The position numbers and the translations under genes were made by a program. DNA of 64,000 nt from Rhizopus arrhizus (Eukaryota > Mucoromycota > Mucoromycetes > Mucorales > Rhizopodaceae): contig JAKZZE010000008.1 of NCBI GenBank assembly GCA_024220505.1, positions 1,674,001-1,738,000 on the forward strand, written 5' to 3'. This document shows, piece by piece, positions 46,003-56,948 of the stretch (position 1 is the stretch's first letter; every line of letters starts with the position of its first letter). The notes under the pieces are model-generated. The model had not been told where the DNA came from, did not search any database, and saw only the letters and a list, made by a program, of their open reading frames with translations.

Positions 46003-48242
46003 ATGACGACAGTAGTTAAACCCATCATCAAGTTACCACCTCGTAGTAATAGATCAAACAGTATCTCTGTTAAACCAGTCGAGATTTCGATTTATTTTGA
46101 AGATCAAGAAAATAAGCTTTCAGATGTTGACATTCAAAATTTATTACAGGATTTTGCACCTGTTCAGTAAGTTTTGTGTGCTTTTGTGGAAAAAAAAAAA
46201 ATTAACACATGACAGGATCAAGAGAGAACGAGGTGGCGGTTATTTAAGCTTTCAGGATACTAAAATTGGCAAGTGAAGAAAGAGTGAGAAAGAGTGCAAA
46301 GAATAACATGTATTATAGCTGAAAAAGTATATTCGTTTTATAATGGCTATGTCTTTACGAATAATGTCATTTTTAAATTATCTTTAAATGATTCACAACA
46401 ACCAGAAGGTCCTCTATTAGAAATAAGAAATTTACCTCAATCCATCGATCATCATCAACTCTTTGAACTCTGTCGTCCTTTTGGTTCACTTCATATCTGT
46501 AAAGTGATCAAAGAGGAAGGAAACATAAAGAAAAGAGCTTTGGTTCAATATTTTAGAAAACAAGACTCAGATTCATCACAAATCAATTTGGTAAAATAAA
46601 ATAAATTAAAACTGTCAAAAAACTAATTTTTTTCTGTTGTAGAATAATAAAGCCATTGAAGGAAGTACAATGTAAGTTTTCAAAAAGAATCTATTTTTTT
46701 TTTTTCTTTTTGATAGACAGCACGTGTAGAAGAAAAAAAAAAAAAATATAAAAATTATTTTTTATTTTCCTTTTTTTTTTTTACTGACCTTTTTTTTTTT
46801 TTTTTAAAAAATAGTCAAGTAGCCATTTTAATGCCAAGTAACTTGACCAACCATCGATATTCTGTTGTAAGTAATTTATTTTTTTTAAAAAAAAAGGAAT
46901 TGAATAACACAAAAGAATAGAGTCAAGAAAAGAATGAGTCGAGTGGTTACATTGATTACATGAACTTGTATGTCAAAAATCTTGACCCAACCATTGGTAA
47001 TACAGAACTATTTAGCTTATTTCGTAAATTTGGTCATATTGTCTCGGCTCGTGTGATGAGTAACCCCGCCACTGGACTTTCGAAAGGGTATGGATTTGTC
47101 TCGTACAGTAAACCTGAAGAGGCAGCCCTGGCCTTGAACGAGATGAACGGAATGATGGTGAGATCGAAAGCGATGGTGGTTGCTTACCATGAACCCAAGA
47201 AGCCTCGACAAGAGAAATCATCTTCTACCACCACTTCTTCTTTTCACTCTCCTCCTTCGACCGCTCCTCCTGTCGAATATGGAACCGTACCTTATTTTGA
47301 AACAAGACATCCTCACGAAGGTAAGAATCCCCTTGACTCACTTGACCCTCTCACTCAGTCGACCTGATAGCCATCCTTGGTCCTGGTATTGAACCCGTCG
47401 ATTCACTGAACCTAAAAGAACTCTCACTGAATCCAACCGTACCTATGCAACGAAAGGTAAAAAAAAAAAAAAATCATCATCGGTCACCTTCCAACCCTCT
47501 ATTAGTTATCCTTTGCTGACCTACCCTATCGTACACCTCATTTTACCCAACGACCTTCACTCGCTTCCATCTTACCTTCACATCTCGAACGAGTACCCGA
47601 AGAAGACCACCGACGTCGTAAGGGATCGGTGGAATCCGTCATGACCGAAAGCAGCGCACACCTTCAAAAGATCAAGATGACCGAGGCCGTGAAGCGGTGT
47701 GGTTCGTTTGGACCGGAACTGAAGCACATTGTGGATATGTTGCTGACGTTGAAAAAGAGGGAACGATCGCTTTGTTTGTTCAATTCGGATTTCTTGAAAG
47801 AAAAGATCAATGCGGCCATTGAGGCACTGGAAGTATTTGATGAAGACGAAGAAGAAGAAGAAGTGATTGTGAGAAAGCCGTCGATACGAAATATACCTGA
47901 ACACATCATACCTCCCCCTCGCATTTCCAAGGCTATACCCATCGTTGCACCTCCCTCACCTGAAGAAACGGCCAAGATGGCCGAGATCAAGAAACTGTTG
48001 AGTTCATTTGAAGGAAAGCCGATTCATGAAAGAAAACAACTCTTGGGTGATCAACTCTTTCCTCTGGTCAAGGTAATCTAATCCCATCCAATTTCCCTCA
48101 CTCACTTCTTTCTTAGGCCACTGGCGTTCGACATGCACCCAAGATTACGATTCGATTATTAGATACGATCGAACTGGAAGAATTGGCCAAGATCATGTTT
48201 AATAAGGAATTATTAAAAGTACAAGTGAATAAGGTTGCATAG
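46003..48242 (+). CDS. RNA-binding protein with three RRMs and C-terminal MLLE domain(s), Rrm4-like
   Basis: Nine exons (46003-46166, 46216-46268, 46319-46590, 46643-46671, 46815-46866, 46921-47320, 47371-47456, 47506-48072, 48117-48242) sum exactly to 582 residues. The second intron (46269-46318) needs a GC-AG border. RRM1 is degenerate (VEISIYFEDQENKLSDVDIQ). RRM2 starts LLEIRNLPQSIDHHQLFEL. RRM3 is canonical, with LYVKNLDPTI and GLSKGYGFVSY. A linker rich in Ser/Thr/Pro follows. A divergent MLLE-like segment (LKHIVDMLLTLKKRE) precedes a recognisable PABC/MLLE at the C-terminus (ERKQLLGDQLFPLVK, ITIRLLDTIELEELAKIM). This architecture resembles Ustilago Rrm4, which carries mRNAs on moving endosomes, more than poly(A)-binding protein, which has four RRMs. 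Function is inferred from architecture. Confidence 0.85.
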
Positions 48243-48494
48243 AAAATACAGATCATTCCCCCTTTCTCTCCTTTACTTTTTTATACACCCCATCTTTTTA
48301 CAATCACTACATATTATATCAATCGCACTTGCCCATCTTTTTATTAATAATACCTCTTTTTATATACAAAAGTCCTCTCTTCCCCCCCCCCTTTTTTTTT
48401 GCAAGCGTTTAGTCATCATTTAGATCACATGAATGTGTAGAACATGAAAATAAAAAAAAAGTTCCCATTCAATTTTCTTTTTTTTCTTTCAATC

Positions 48495-49496
48495 ATGTCG
48501 AGTGTAGATGAAAAAGTAAGAAGAATAGAATAGAAAACAGAGACTGAACAAGATGTTTAGAATCCTTCCGTCAGATTATCTCGTTTTCTTCAAGACTGTC
48601 TTTGTCTTGGTACACTTCGGGTAAGTAAGAAAAAAGGGAACGAGACCTTATTGAACAGAACCCAAGGGATTTCGATATTTTGATACTTTGATGAGAGGAA
48701 GAGAAGAGCTCGTGTTGAGAGTCTATGTTGATCATCGAGCACCATCTCATGTCACCTTGATGCCTTTGGAACTCTTTAGTGAATACGGGCAAGTATTTAA
48801 AAAAAAAAGAGAGAGGCAGAGAAGATTGATGACAGGATAGGAAGAGAGCGGGTTGGGAACAGATGAGCTTGGGTGATAAAGACTTGAAGAAGAAGGTAAC
48901 AAAAGAAACTTGGGTGATCTTTTTTTTTTGATAACAAAAAGGGTGTCTTTAGGAAAAGATGATCTTTTTGATTACGGGTTATGCCAAATACCGTTGTCCT
49001 TATGTTTGGGTAGGACCTCATCCCATACAGACCCTTCACTCACATTCATCAGTTACGATCCCATCAAGAACAACTGCTACCTTCCAGTCAAGCAGACAAT
49101 CCACTTCAGCTCATCAAGACAGACGAGTGGAGAACAAAAGGTAAAACAGAAACCAAAGGAACTCGTCGGACTGATGCATCGCTGCAGAGGTTGGACTGTG
49201 GGAGATGATCGCCGAGATCATGGCTTGTATCATGCAAGTAGAGAACCCATTCGAAATCGATTTTGAATTCATCCATCATTTGCCACCGCCAGAAGCCCTC
49301 TTGCTGACCTCGGCTCTCGTCCAATTTCTCGAGACGATCTATGTCGAAGCAGGACCCGAGATTGGCTTTGTTGAGAAAGGTAACACATTACATGAGTGTG
49401 ACGTTACTGAGAGAACGTTAGTGTGTGAGGATATTCAGCAGCTTGAGCTAAAGAGGTTTTATCTAACAAGAACCCTATCCAGTGAGGACCCACTGA
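48495..49496 (+). CDS. Unrecognised multi-exon gene
   Basis: Open patches and splice sites allow a continuous model of about seven to eight exons: MSSVDEK, then NPSVRLSRFLQDCLCLGTLR, GFRYFDTLMRGREELVLRVY, VDHRAPSHVTLMPLELFSEY, RAGWEQMSLGDKDLKKK, EKMIFLITGYAKYRCPYVW, RSHQEQLLPSSQADNPLQLI, and EVGLWEMIAEIMACIMQVEN / FEIDFEFIHHLPPPEALLLT / SALVQFLETIYVEAGPEIGF. The last exon and stop (about 49471-49496) are the least certain. The product would be about 225 residues, with no signal peptide, membrane segment or motif I recognise. It lies codirectionally between the Rrm4-like gene and the Mg2+ transporter, about 170 bp before the latter. Confidence 0.5.
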
Positions 49497-49665
49497 ACAA
49501 AGGGAGAAAATAAAGGACCGTCTGGATGTGTAGTACAACAAGTGAAAGGATACCAGGCAATTGAAAAAAAAAAAGGAAAGTGCGGAAAATAAAAATAGTC
49601 TTTTTTTTTTTTTTTATATTGCAGTAGCAACATTTGTTATCTCTTTCTTTTTTTTTTCTTATTTC

Positions 49666-51332
49666 ATGTTTCCCAAACAACAGCAGCAAGACGAAGAAGA
49701 TACAATAGAACTTTTGTCTTCAACAGAAAAACTTCAAGTGCCCAAACAAAGACATGTTCGGACAGGATCAGCGTCATCGTTTATTCATTTCAAAGCACCT
49801 GTACAAAAAGAACAAGTGGATTCACAAGTGACTCATCCCAACAGACTCGCCTCTCAAGTAAAAAAAAAAAGTCCATAGATAAACCAAACAGTATCTGACA
49901 ACCATCCCATAGGCTTTACCTTCGTTAATTATCTGTGTGATTGGATTAGTATTTGCTGGTTGGATGATGGATATTTATCAAGTAAGAAACACATCCTTCC
50001 CCCCCTCCCTAGCCTAACAGGATCTCCTAGCACTGGGATGTATTCACCAACATATCCGAATTATTCATCCTCGTTCCCGTCTTGCTCAACCTGAAAGGAA
50101 ATCTAGAAATGAACCTGGCCGCACGCTTTTCGACTTGTGCCAACATGGGCCATCTCGATCATCCAGAGACCCGACAGGCGCTTGTGTGGGGAAACTTGGC
50201 CCTCATTCAAGTTCAGGCGCTGATCTCGGGCTCGATCGCAGGCGTCTTTTCGGTCCTCTTGGGTGTCTTGCTCCATCCAGATGAACCAGTCACGATCGGT
50301 GAGATCCTCTTGGTCATCGCGAGTTCCATGGTCTCTGCTTCCGTCTCCAGTTTCGTCCTCGGCTTATTCATGTGCCTTTTGATCATCCTCAGTCGTCTGT
50401 TAAAAATAGATCCCGGTAAGAAGCATAAAAGAAAAAGATCATACTACATACTCATGTGTCTCTGCAGATAATATTGCCTGTCCTATGGCTTCTTCCCTAG
50501 GTGACGTGGTCACCTTGGGCATCTTGGCAGGCTGTGCTCATCTCTTACTGGTGCACATTGGTAAGATTTGATGATTTTTTTTTTTCATTTATTCATGTGT
50601 CACCTTCTTGATATAGAAACCTCGCTCAGTTCCTGGTTACTCTTCCTCATGTTTGGCTCCATCCCCTTTTTTGGTCTGTCGGTGTGGAGAAACAGGCATG
50701 TGAAAGACTTGCTGTTTTCTGGTTGGACGCCGATCGTGATTGCCATGTTGATCTCCAGTGGCGCGGGCTTGGTCTTGGAGAGGTATGTGGAGCAGTACCA
50801 GGGCTTGGCCATGTTTACGCCCATCTTGTGTGGATTGGCTGGTAATCTGGGCTCGATCTATGCCTCACGTATCAGTACCTGTCTACACAAGGGAGTCCAG
50901 GAACACTTTGAACGGGTCGAGTGGACCCTGCTGATGATGAACATGCCCGTTCAGTCTCTCTTTTTGGCCATCGTCTGGTTTCTGGAGATTGGTCATCTGG
51001 ATTTTACACTGGCCTTTGCCCTTGCTTACTTTCTTGTCTCTACTCTATCCGTAAGTGTCATTTGCCTCATACGCTTTGCTCATGCACCTTCTCTAGACTT
51101 ATCTGGCGTTGAAGATGGGTAAATCGATGACGTTGATCTTTTGGAAATATAAATATGATCCCGACAACTATGTCTTGCCTTATTTGTAAGTACCCTACGC
51201 ACCCCATACGTGTTATTCATCAAAACACATAGAACGGCCATCATTGACGTCATCTGTACAAGTCTACTGGTCGTCTCATTTCATGGGTTGTCATCGACTG
51301 GTTATGCCAATCTGAACGTATCCACTGCTTAA
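49666..51332 (+). CDS. Divalent cation (Mg2+) transporter of the SLC41/MgtE type
   Basis: Seven exons (49666-49857, 49913-49981, 50031-50415, 50468-50560, 50617-51050, 51097-51185, 51233-51332) sum in frame to 453 residues. A cytosolic N-terminal part of about 65 residues is followed by two MgtE-type membrane repeats. Each has the pore signature PxLxxLxGN: PVLLNLKGNLEMNLAARFST in the first and PILCGLAGNLGSIYASRIST in the second, with about five helices each. This duplicated layout is that of eukaryotic SLC41 proteins, which exchange Mg2+ across the plasma or an internal membrane. Bacterial MgtE N and CBS domains are absent, as expected. It is convergent with the subtilase gene, 146 bp apart. 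Confidence 0.92.
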
Positions 51333-51478
51333 TATACCTCTTTGTTTGCTGCTGTTATATATATATATCTATAGATTTACTTTTTCTCTCTTGTATTAAT
51401 AATTAAAGAAATAATCTGGCTTGGTGTGTAATAATAAAGATGGAAAAATTATTTATTATTATAATTTACATGTAAAAT

Positions 51479-54214
51479 TTAATTTTGAAGGACGATAGGA
51501 CCTGAAGTAAACACTTCCCAATCCTTTTCATTCTTTGCCTCACCAAACAACTTCAAAGCAGACACACGGAAGCGATAGGTACCAGCAGGTGCAGGAAGAG
51601 CGACCGCACCAGCAAAGGAAGTCGGCACATACGTACCGTCCCAGACAAAAGAAGATTCATAAGACTTGTCTGCATTAAAGTTACGGGACAAGTAAGCGGT
51701 ACCGGTAGAATAGAGACCCAAGGATTTACCGGTGCTGTCGATCAGCTCGGCCTTCATGAGACGTGTGGGCGTCAAGAGTCTGTAGACAGTGAAAGGAGCC
51801 GTAGTGGACTTGCTGCGATCGTACGTATAGGTATCGTTCACGCCATAAGATTGGGTGCTGCTGCCGACATAGGGATAGCCATCGTCAAAGATGGGCAAGT
51901 CCTTTTGTTTGCCTTGGACACCGACATAAGGAATACGGATGTCCTTGCCGTTCTTGGTTTGCTTGGATTTCAAGGTGATGTAACCACCATAGTAAATGTG
52001 CTTCTTGGCATCGGTCTTTGGAGGCGTCACGGTGACCGTGATCGTTTTGGATTGACCGGGTGCGAGCTTGAAGGTCTTGGAGGAGAAACGCAAGTTGGCG
52101 GCGGCGGCCACGTTCACGGCAGGCTCGAGAGGTGTATAGCCCGTCTTGGAGACATCATAGGGAGAGATACCGGTGGAGACTTGGTTGACGAGTTCATATT
52201 GGATCGTCTTTGAACCGTGGTTGGTGACCTTGAAGGATTGTTTTCTGTATTGGGTGGTAGCGGTATCATTGAAGCTGATCTGACCGGGCGTGATGTGTGT
52301 GCCTTGGGTGATGGCATCATAGACTTGGACCAGACCGGCACCGGCACGAGCAGGACTGTCGATCGAGTCGGCCTTGAAGACAGGGCGAGGGGAAGCGTAG
52401 TTTTGGAATTGTTCATGGACGAATTGGACGCTGTCCTTCTTCTTGCCGTGGGCCTTGACGTAGAGAGCGACCGAACCGGCCACATAGGGAGAGGCCATCG
52501 AGGTACCGTCCATGATACCCCAACTGTCGAGATAACGAGGCAAGGTAGAATAGATGCGACCGCCGACACCAGCAATATTGGGCTTCAAGATCAATTCGGC
52601 ACTGGGACCCAAGCTAGAGAAACTAGAGACCGAACCCGCATCCGACACAGGGACCACACTCTTTCCAGCAGAAAAGTCAATCGAGACCTTGCCCTTCTTG
52701 ACAGCAGCCAACAGGCCCTCACCGTCTTTCAAACTGACCATGACCGAGGCCAGGCTGGCTCCGGTCGTCTCAGCACCCGAGAGAGCTTCATCCGCATTGT
52801 CGTAGATCACGACCGAAACAGCACCGGCCGAGGCAGCATTGTTGACCTTGTCGGCAAATGAACAGCTACCACGCTTGACCAGTGCCACCTTGCCCTTCAC
52901 GTCTGGAGAGACAGCCGAGGCAGAACAGGCATCGTTCGTGGGGTTATCGACCTTGGAGGCAATGGCCAGATCGCCATTGGTCAATTTGGCACTCGTGCTG
53001 GATCCGCTGCTGAGAACATAGGGTATACGATCGGCAAAGCCAGAGGCGATGAGCGTCGTGGTGTTGGTATAGTCGTTTTGAACAGAGGCGACCGAGAAGG
53101 CGCCCGTGGCCGTACTGGGAGAACCGATCGTGTACGCACCTTGTGCACCCGAGTTACCGGCCGAGATCACGACATGGACACCCTTGGCCACGATCTGATT
53201 GACGATCGAGAGTTCGGCATCCGAGGCCACTTCGACCCAGGGGTTGGTGGATCCCAAACTGAGGTTGATCACATCGACGCCAGCATCGTACGCCATCAAG
53301 AGACCTTTGACGATCACATCGTCACCGGTCACACCCGTACAGCCAAAGACACGGTACATGGCCAGGTTGGCTTCAGGAGCAACACCGGTAAAGTTCTAGA
53401 GAGACCTCTGTCAGTAAAGCCCCAAACCCCTCCTCTTTCACTTACCGTCGCAGCATCATAACCCGCAATGATACCCGACACATGCGTGCCGTGGCCACTG
53501 GCGCCTGAACCAGCACCACATTCGTCCAGAGGATCCGAATCAGGCACGGGCGTGTTGGAACCCGTGTACTTGTCACCGACCAGGTCATAACCAGTGACCA
53601 CCTTGTAGCCTTTACCAAAGCCACCGCCCAAGGCAGGATGCTTATAATCGATACCTAACCCAATCCGTCAGCGTCCTTCCGTCCCCACCGCTCTCTCCGT
53701 TCTTACCTGTATCTAAAATGCCGACCAAGACACCCTTGCCCTTGTTCTTGAGCTGACTGTGCACAATGTCCACTTGAGTCATGTGATGAGGCAAGATGGA
53801 CTTCTTGCTCTTGCCCTTCTTGATCAGTTTCACCTCAGGACGAGGCACCTTTCTGACGGGCGAAATGTATTCGACATCGGAACGATCCAAGATGCTTTCC
53901 AGCGTGCTCTTCTTGACGTCCGCATCATCGGTATCGATCGTGACAGACATGCCCTTGAAGAAGGAGTGGTTGTAGCGTTCGTGGACCTTGATATGAGCGC
54001 CCTTGACTTCTTGCATCGATTGAGAAAAGAGCGTGCCGGCCGAACTGGACGCTTGTTTTTTGAATCCGACGATATAACGGCCTGGGATGACATCTGAATT
54101 GGCGTGTCTGAATTTGGGATGGTGAAGGTTGACTGCTTCTGCCGTCAAGACAAAGACAGCCATACAGACACCTGCCACATAAAGAGGAAGGATGGTGAGG
54201 GTTGATTTTTTCAT
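51479..54214 (-). CDS. Secreted subtilisin-like serine protease (S8) with PA domain
   Basis: Three exons (54214-53707, 53654-53446, 53395-51479) sum in frame to 877 residues. A signal peptide ([20 protein letters not shown] and on) and an I9-type propeptide ([13 protein letters not shown]) precede the catalytic domain. The triad is Asp about 168 (GILDTGIDYKHP), His about 224 (GHGTHVSG) and Ser about 538 ([11 protein letters not shown]); the oxyanion Asn is in [13 protein letters not shown] protease-associated domain is inserted between His/Asn and Ser (residues about 330-470, with [20 protein letters not shown]). A C-terminal fn3-like region contains [16 protein letters not shown]. This is the layout of Vpr/minor extracellular proteases of fungi. 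GC content is clearly higher than in the flanks, as for a highly expressed gene. Confidence 0.95.
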
Positions 54215-54311
54215 TGGTTGTTTGGAAAAGGAATGAACAACAATAGAAAATAAAAGAAAGGATAGAGTAAAAGAAACTTTTTGGTGGATGAAAGAAAAGA
54301 AGAAGGTGGTG

Positions 54312-54319
54312 CTTTTATA
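54312..54319 (-). promoter_or_regulatory. TATA box of the subtilase gene
   Basis: CTATAAAAG on the minus strand, about 100 bp upstream of the start codon at 54214. Confidence 0.45.
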
Positions 54320-54328
54320 GGTTATCAC

Positions 54329-56948
54329 CCTGGTTGCCTTTTAATAAAGCATTATCACATTGAACACAAAGTCAGCAGGACTTGTAATACATGGGATAAT
54401 CTGTTCATGTAAACGAAATGTTTACAATGTGTATGTCAACCAGAGCTTTGAAACGACCATACCAAGTATAGGAAGAAAATCCAAATAAGGGAAGCTCAAT
54501 GTCACTCAAGCAGAAATCTCCATCTCATAATTGCCTTCTTTGGTATCTCTTTCTTTTTAACCAGATTACTCACTGTCAAGTTTGTACGAGAATAGATGAA
54601 ACATACAGAGATGCTTTTATGCAGAGAGTAACCTGTCGGTGGATAGTGAAATGTGAGGGTGGCATGGATAGAAACATGACAAGTATATGTCTGTTTGCTG
54701 TCGCACGCGAGTGTGTGTGTATGTATGTGCACCATTGAACCCCCCCCCTTTTGTTTTTCTCTTGTCCAAGGTTTAATGCTCGTAAGATTTTTCTTTTTTT
54801 ATCAAAGCTTCACAATCAATGTTCCTCATATAAACTAAAAAGACTGACAATAAACTTTATTTTTTTTAGCTTCATACTAAAAAGTACCTTATAAAACATA
54901 TGCATATCAATTGGATCCTATTATACACATCAATTACTCTTATTATTTTCTTTTTCTATAGACACAATTTGATTTTTATAGAGATTCTCTGCACTGTCTA
55001 GAACGGTCATTGTAAACAAATTTCTTTTGTTTATTCACTGCCCAATAAGAAATGATTTTAATAGACTAGAGTTTAATTGGTCCTACTGTGTTACAATTTT
55101 GCCTTGTTCATTTTAAATGAATGTGATCTTGAACTTCTTGATTTGGTTATAAACTTCGTGGTAGCTATAAAGAAAACAAATTTCCTTAATTAAGTCTAGA
55201 TAGCTTTCCTATCTCTTTTTTTTTCATTTCTTATGGTTCAGTTCAATTGAAGTTTATAGGCTGGCACATGCCTGTTCCCGTGCTTTTGACATTCTGTTTT
55301 GGTTTATCAAAGATGACTTATTGTTTGTTAAATCATTCTGTGTTTCAAAAATAAAATTCAGGTCGTACTTTTGATCGGCGTAAACAATAAACAAGTGTGA
55401 ATTCTCGAGCGTTTGAAAAAAAATAAAAGATGACAAGAGTTGAAATACAGCGTAAACGGAAATAATCAGAGAAAATGCCTGGGCTTCAAAACATTTTTTT
55501 GTGATGCTTGTGTTAGTATAAAACAATAGAAGCTCAAGATCGATGAGTATTTGGATCTAAGTGAGACGAGTATAAACAATTGGCCGCAGTAAGATAAAGG
55601 GTTCATGTAGTGTGGGACAAGTGCAATTGCATTAGTAAAAGCAAACAGCACAATTTTAAAAGACTTGATGAAGCTCAATTGAATGAATAATAGAATAGGC
55701 TTGAAGAGATGTTTCATGTCGTCAAATCAAGGTACCTCATTAAAAAAATTGCACTGGTTGAATTAAAGAAATCATAGACTTTTTTTTTTTTTTTTTTTTT
55801 TTTGCAAAAACCGTGAGAAGAGTATTTCGTGTACCTTTCTAATCTATATTCCATAGAATCCAATCTATAGGGTTACCATTGACACATAAATAAAGAAAAT
55901 ATAGCTTTATATTTGAGTAAGCGACCAATGAAAAATTTAGACATTGATGCCATTCATTACTCATCTTTGTTACTAAGGAAACACAAAGAGGGAAAACCTG
56001 CTAGATTGCTTTTTTCATTACATATTTCCATTTTTAAGTATGTAAATACAAGTTACTGTTGGTATCATTTTATGTTGTACACCAACTCTGCTTATCTGAA
56101 ACTATCCATTTCTAGTTATTCTATCTGATACAAATCTACATTGGCATTTCATGATCTTTTTATGCATAGTTTATGCTTTGTAAACGTAAAGGAGATTTTG
56201 TATGTTACACATGTTAATTATTATCATTTTGATAATTCAAAGAGAGAAAGAACAGGTAATAAAAAACAAGCAGTTGAGCTATTCAACACTGTAGTCTTTA
56301 ATGACTTCTTTTCGCCGTTGTCTACAAAAAAAAGGGGGAAAGAGGATAATTTGGTGAGCTATTTTTCATTATTTTTGAAGTAACAAAATTATCTCTTTTA
56401 TAAATATCGCTGTAATCGAAGCAAATCGTATGTTTTGACCAAATAGACTAAAATTAATCGCATGTGTTATTTATTATTGATAACAGAGAATTACAATAAC
56501 CAAGAAACACTCGAAAGATCGATTCATAATTGACTTTGCGCCATAGACGTGTATCTTGCAGTATGACAATCTAAGGGTTGAGCAATGATGATGAACGATG
56601 AGAGTAGATTATCCATTTGAAATATATTAAGCACAGTGGAAATATAAAATAAATCGACATTGTCCTATCAAACGGCCCTCGGTTGCATTTAGTCTACTGC
56701 ATCATAAATACATTGTCGTCCATGGATCATTTTTCTATAAGCTGTAGGAAAGAAGAATACTGCTATCTACAATTTTTAGCCAATTAAAATTTAATAGAAA
56801 CTTGTAGCGTACACCTTTTGAGTATTTATATTTGTATTTTTTTTAAACAAAACCACTGATATAATTTATTTATATTGTAATTATCAATAAGAGAACATTT
56901 ATACGTAAATAAGTGTATATTTACAATAATGATATTTTACTGGTGACT
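54329..56948. other. Intergenic region between subtilase and second M13 gene
   Basis: A T run of about 24 (near 55780) and several chance frames occur. None shows a domain, a splice-consistent extension or protein-like composition. No gene is called. Confidence 0.4.

Noticed and set aside
52217..52861. Long plus-strand open frame opposite the subtilase
   Set aside because: The GC-rich coding strand leaves antisense frames open; the catalytic triad frame is on the minus strand.
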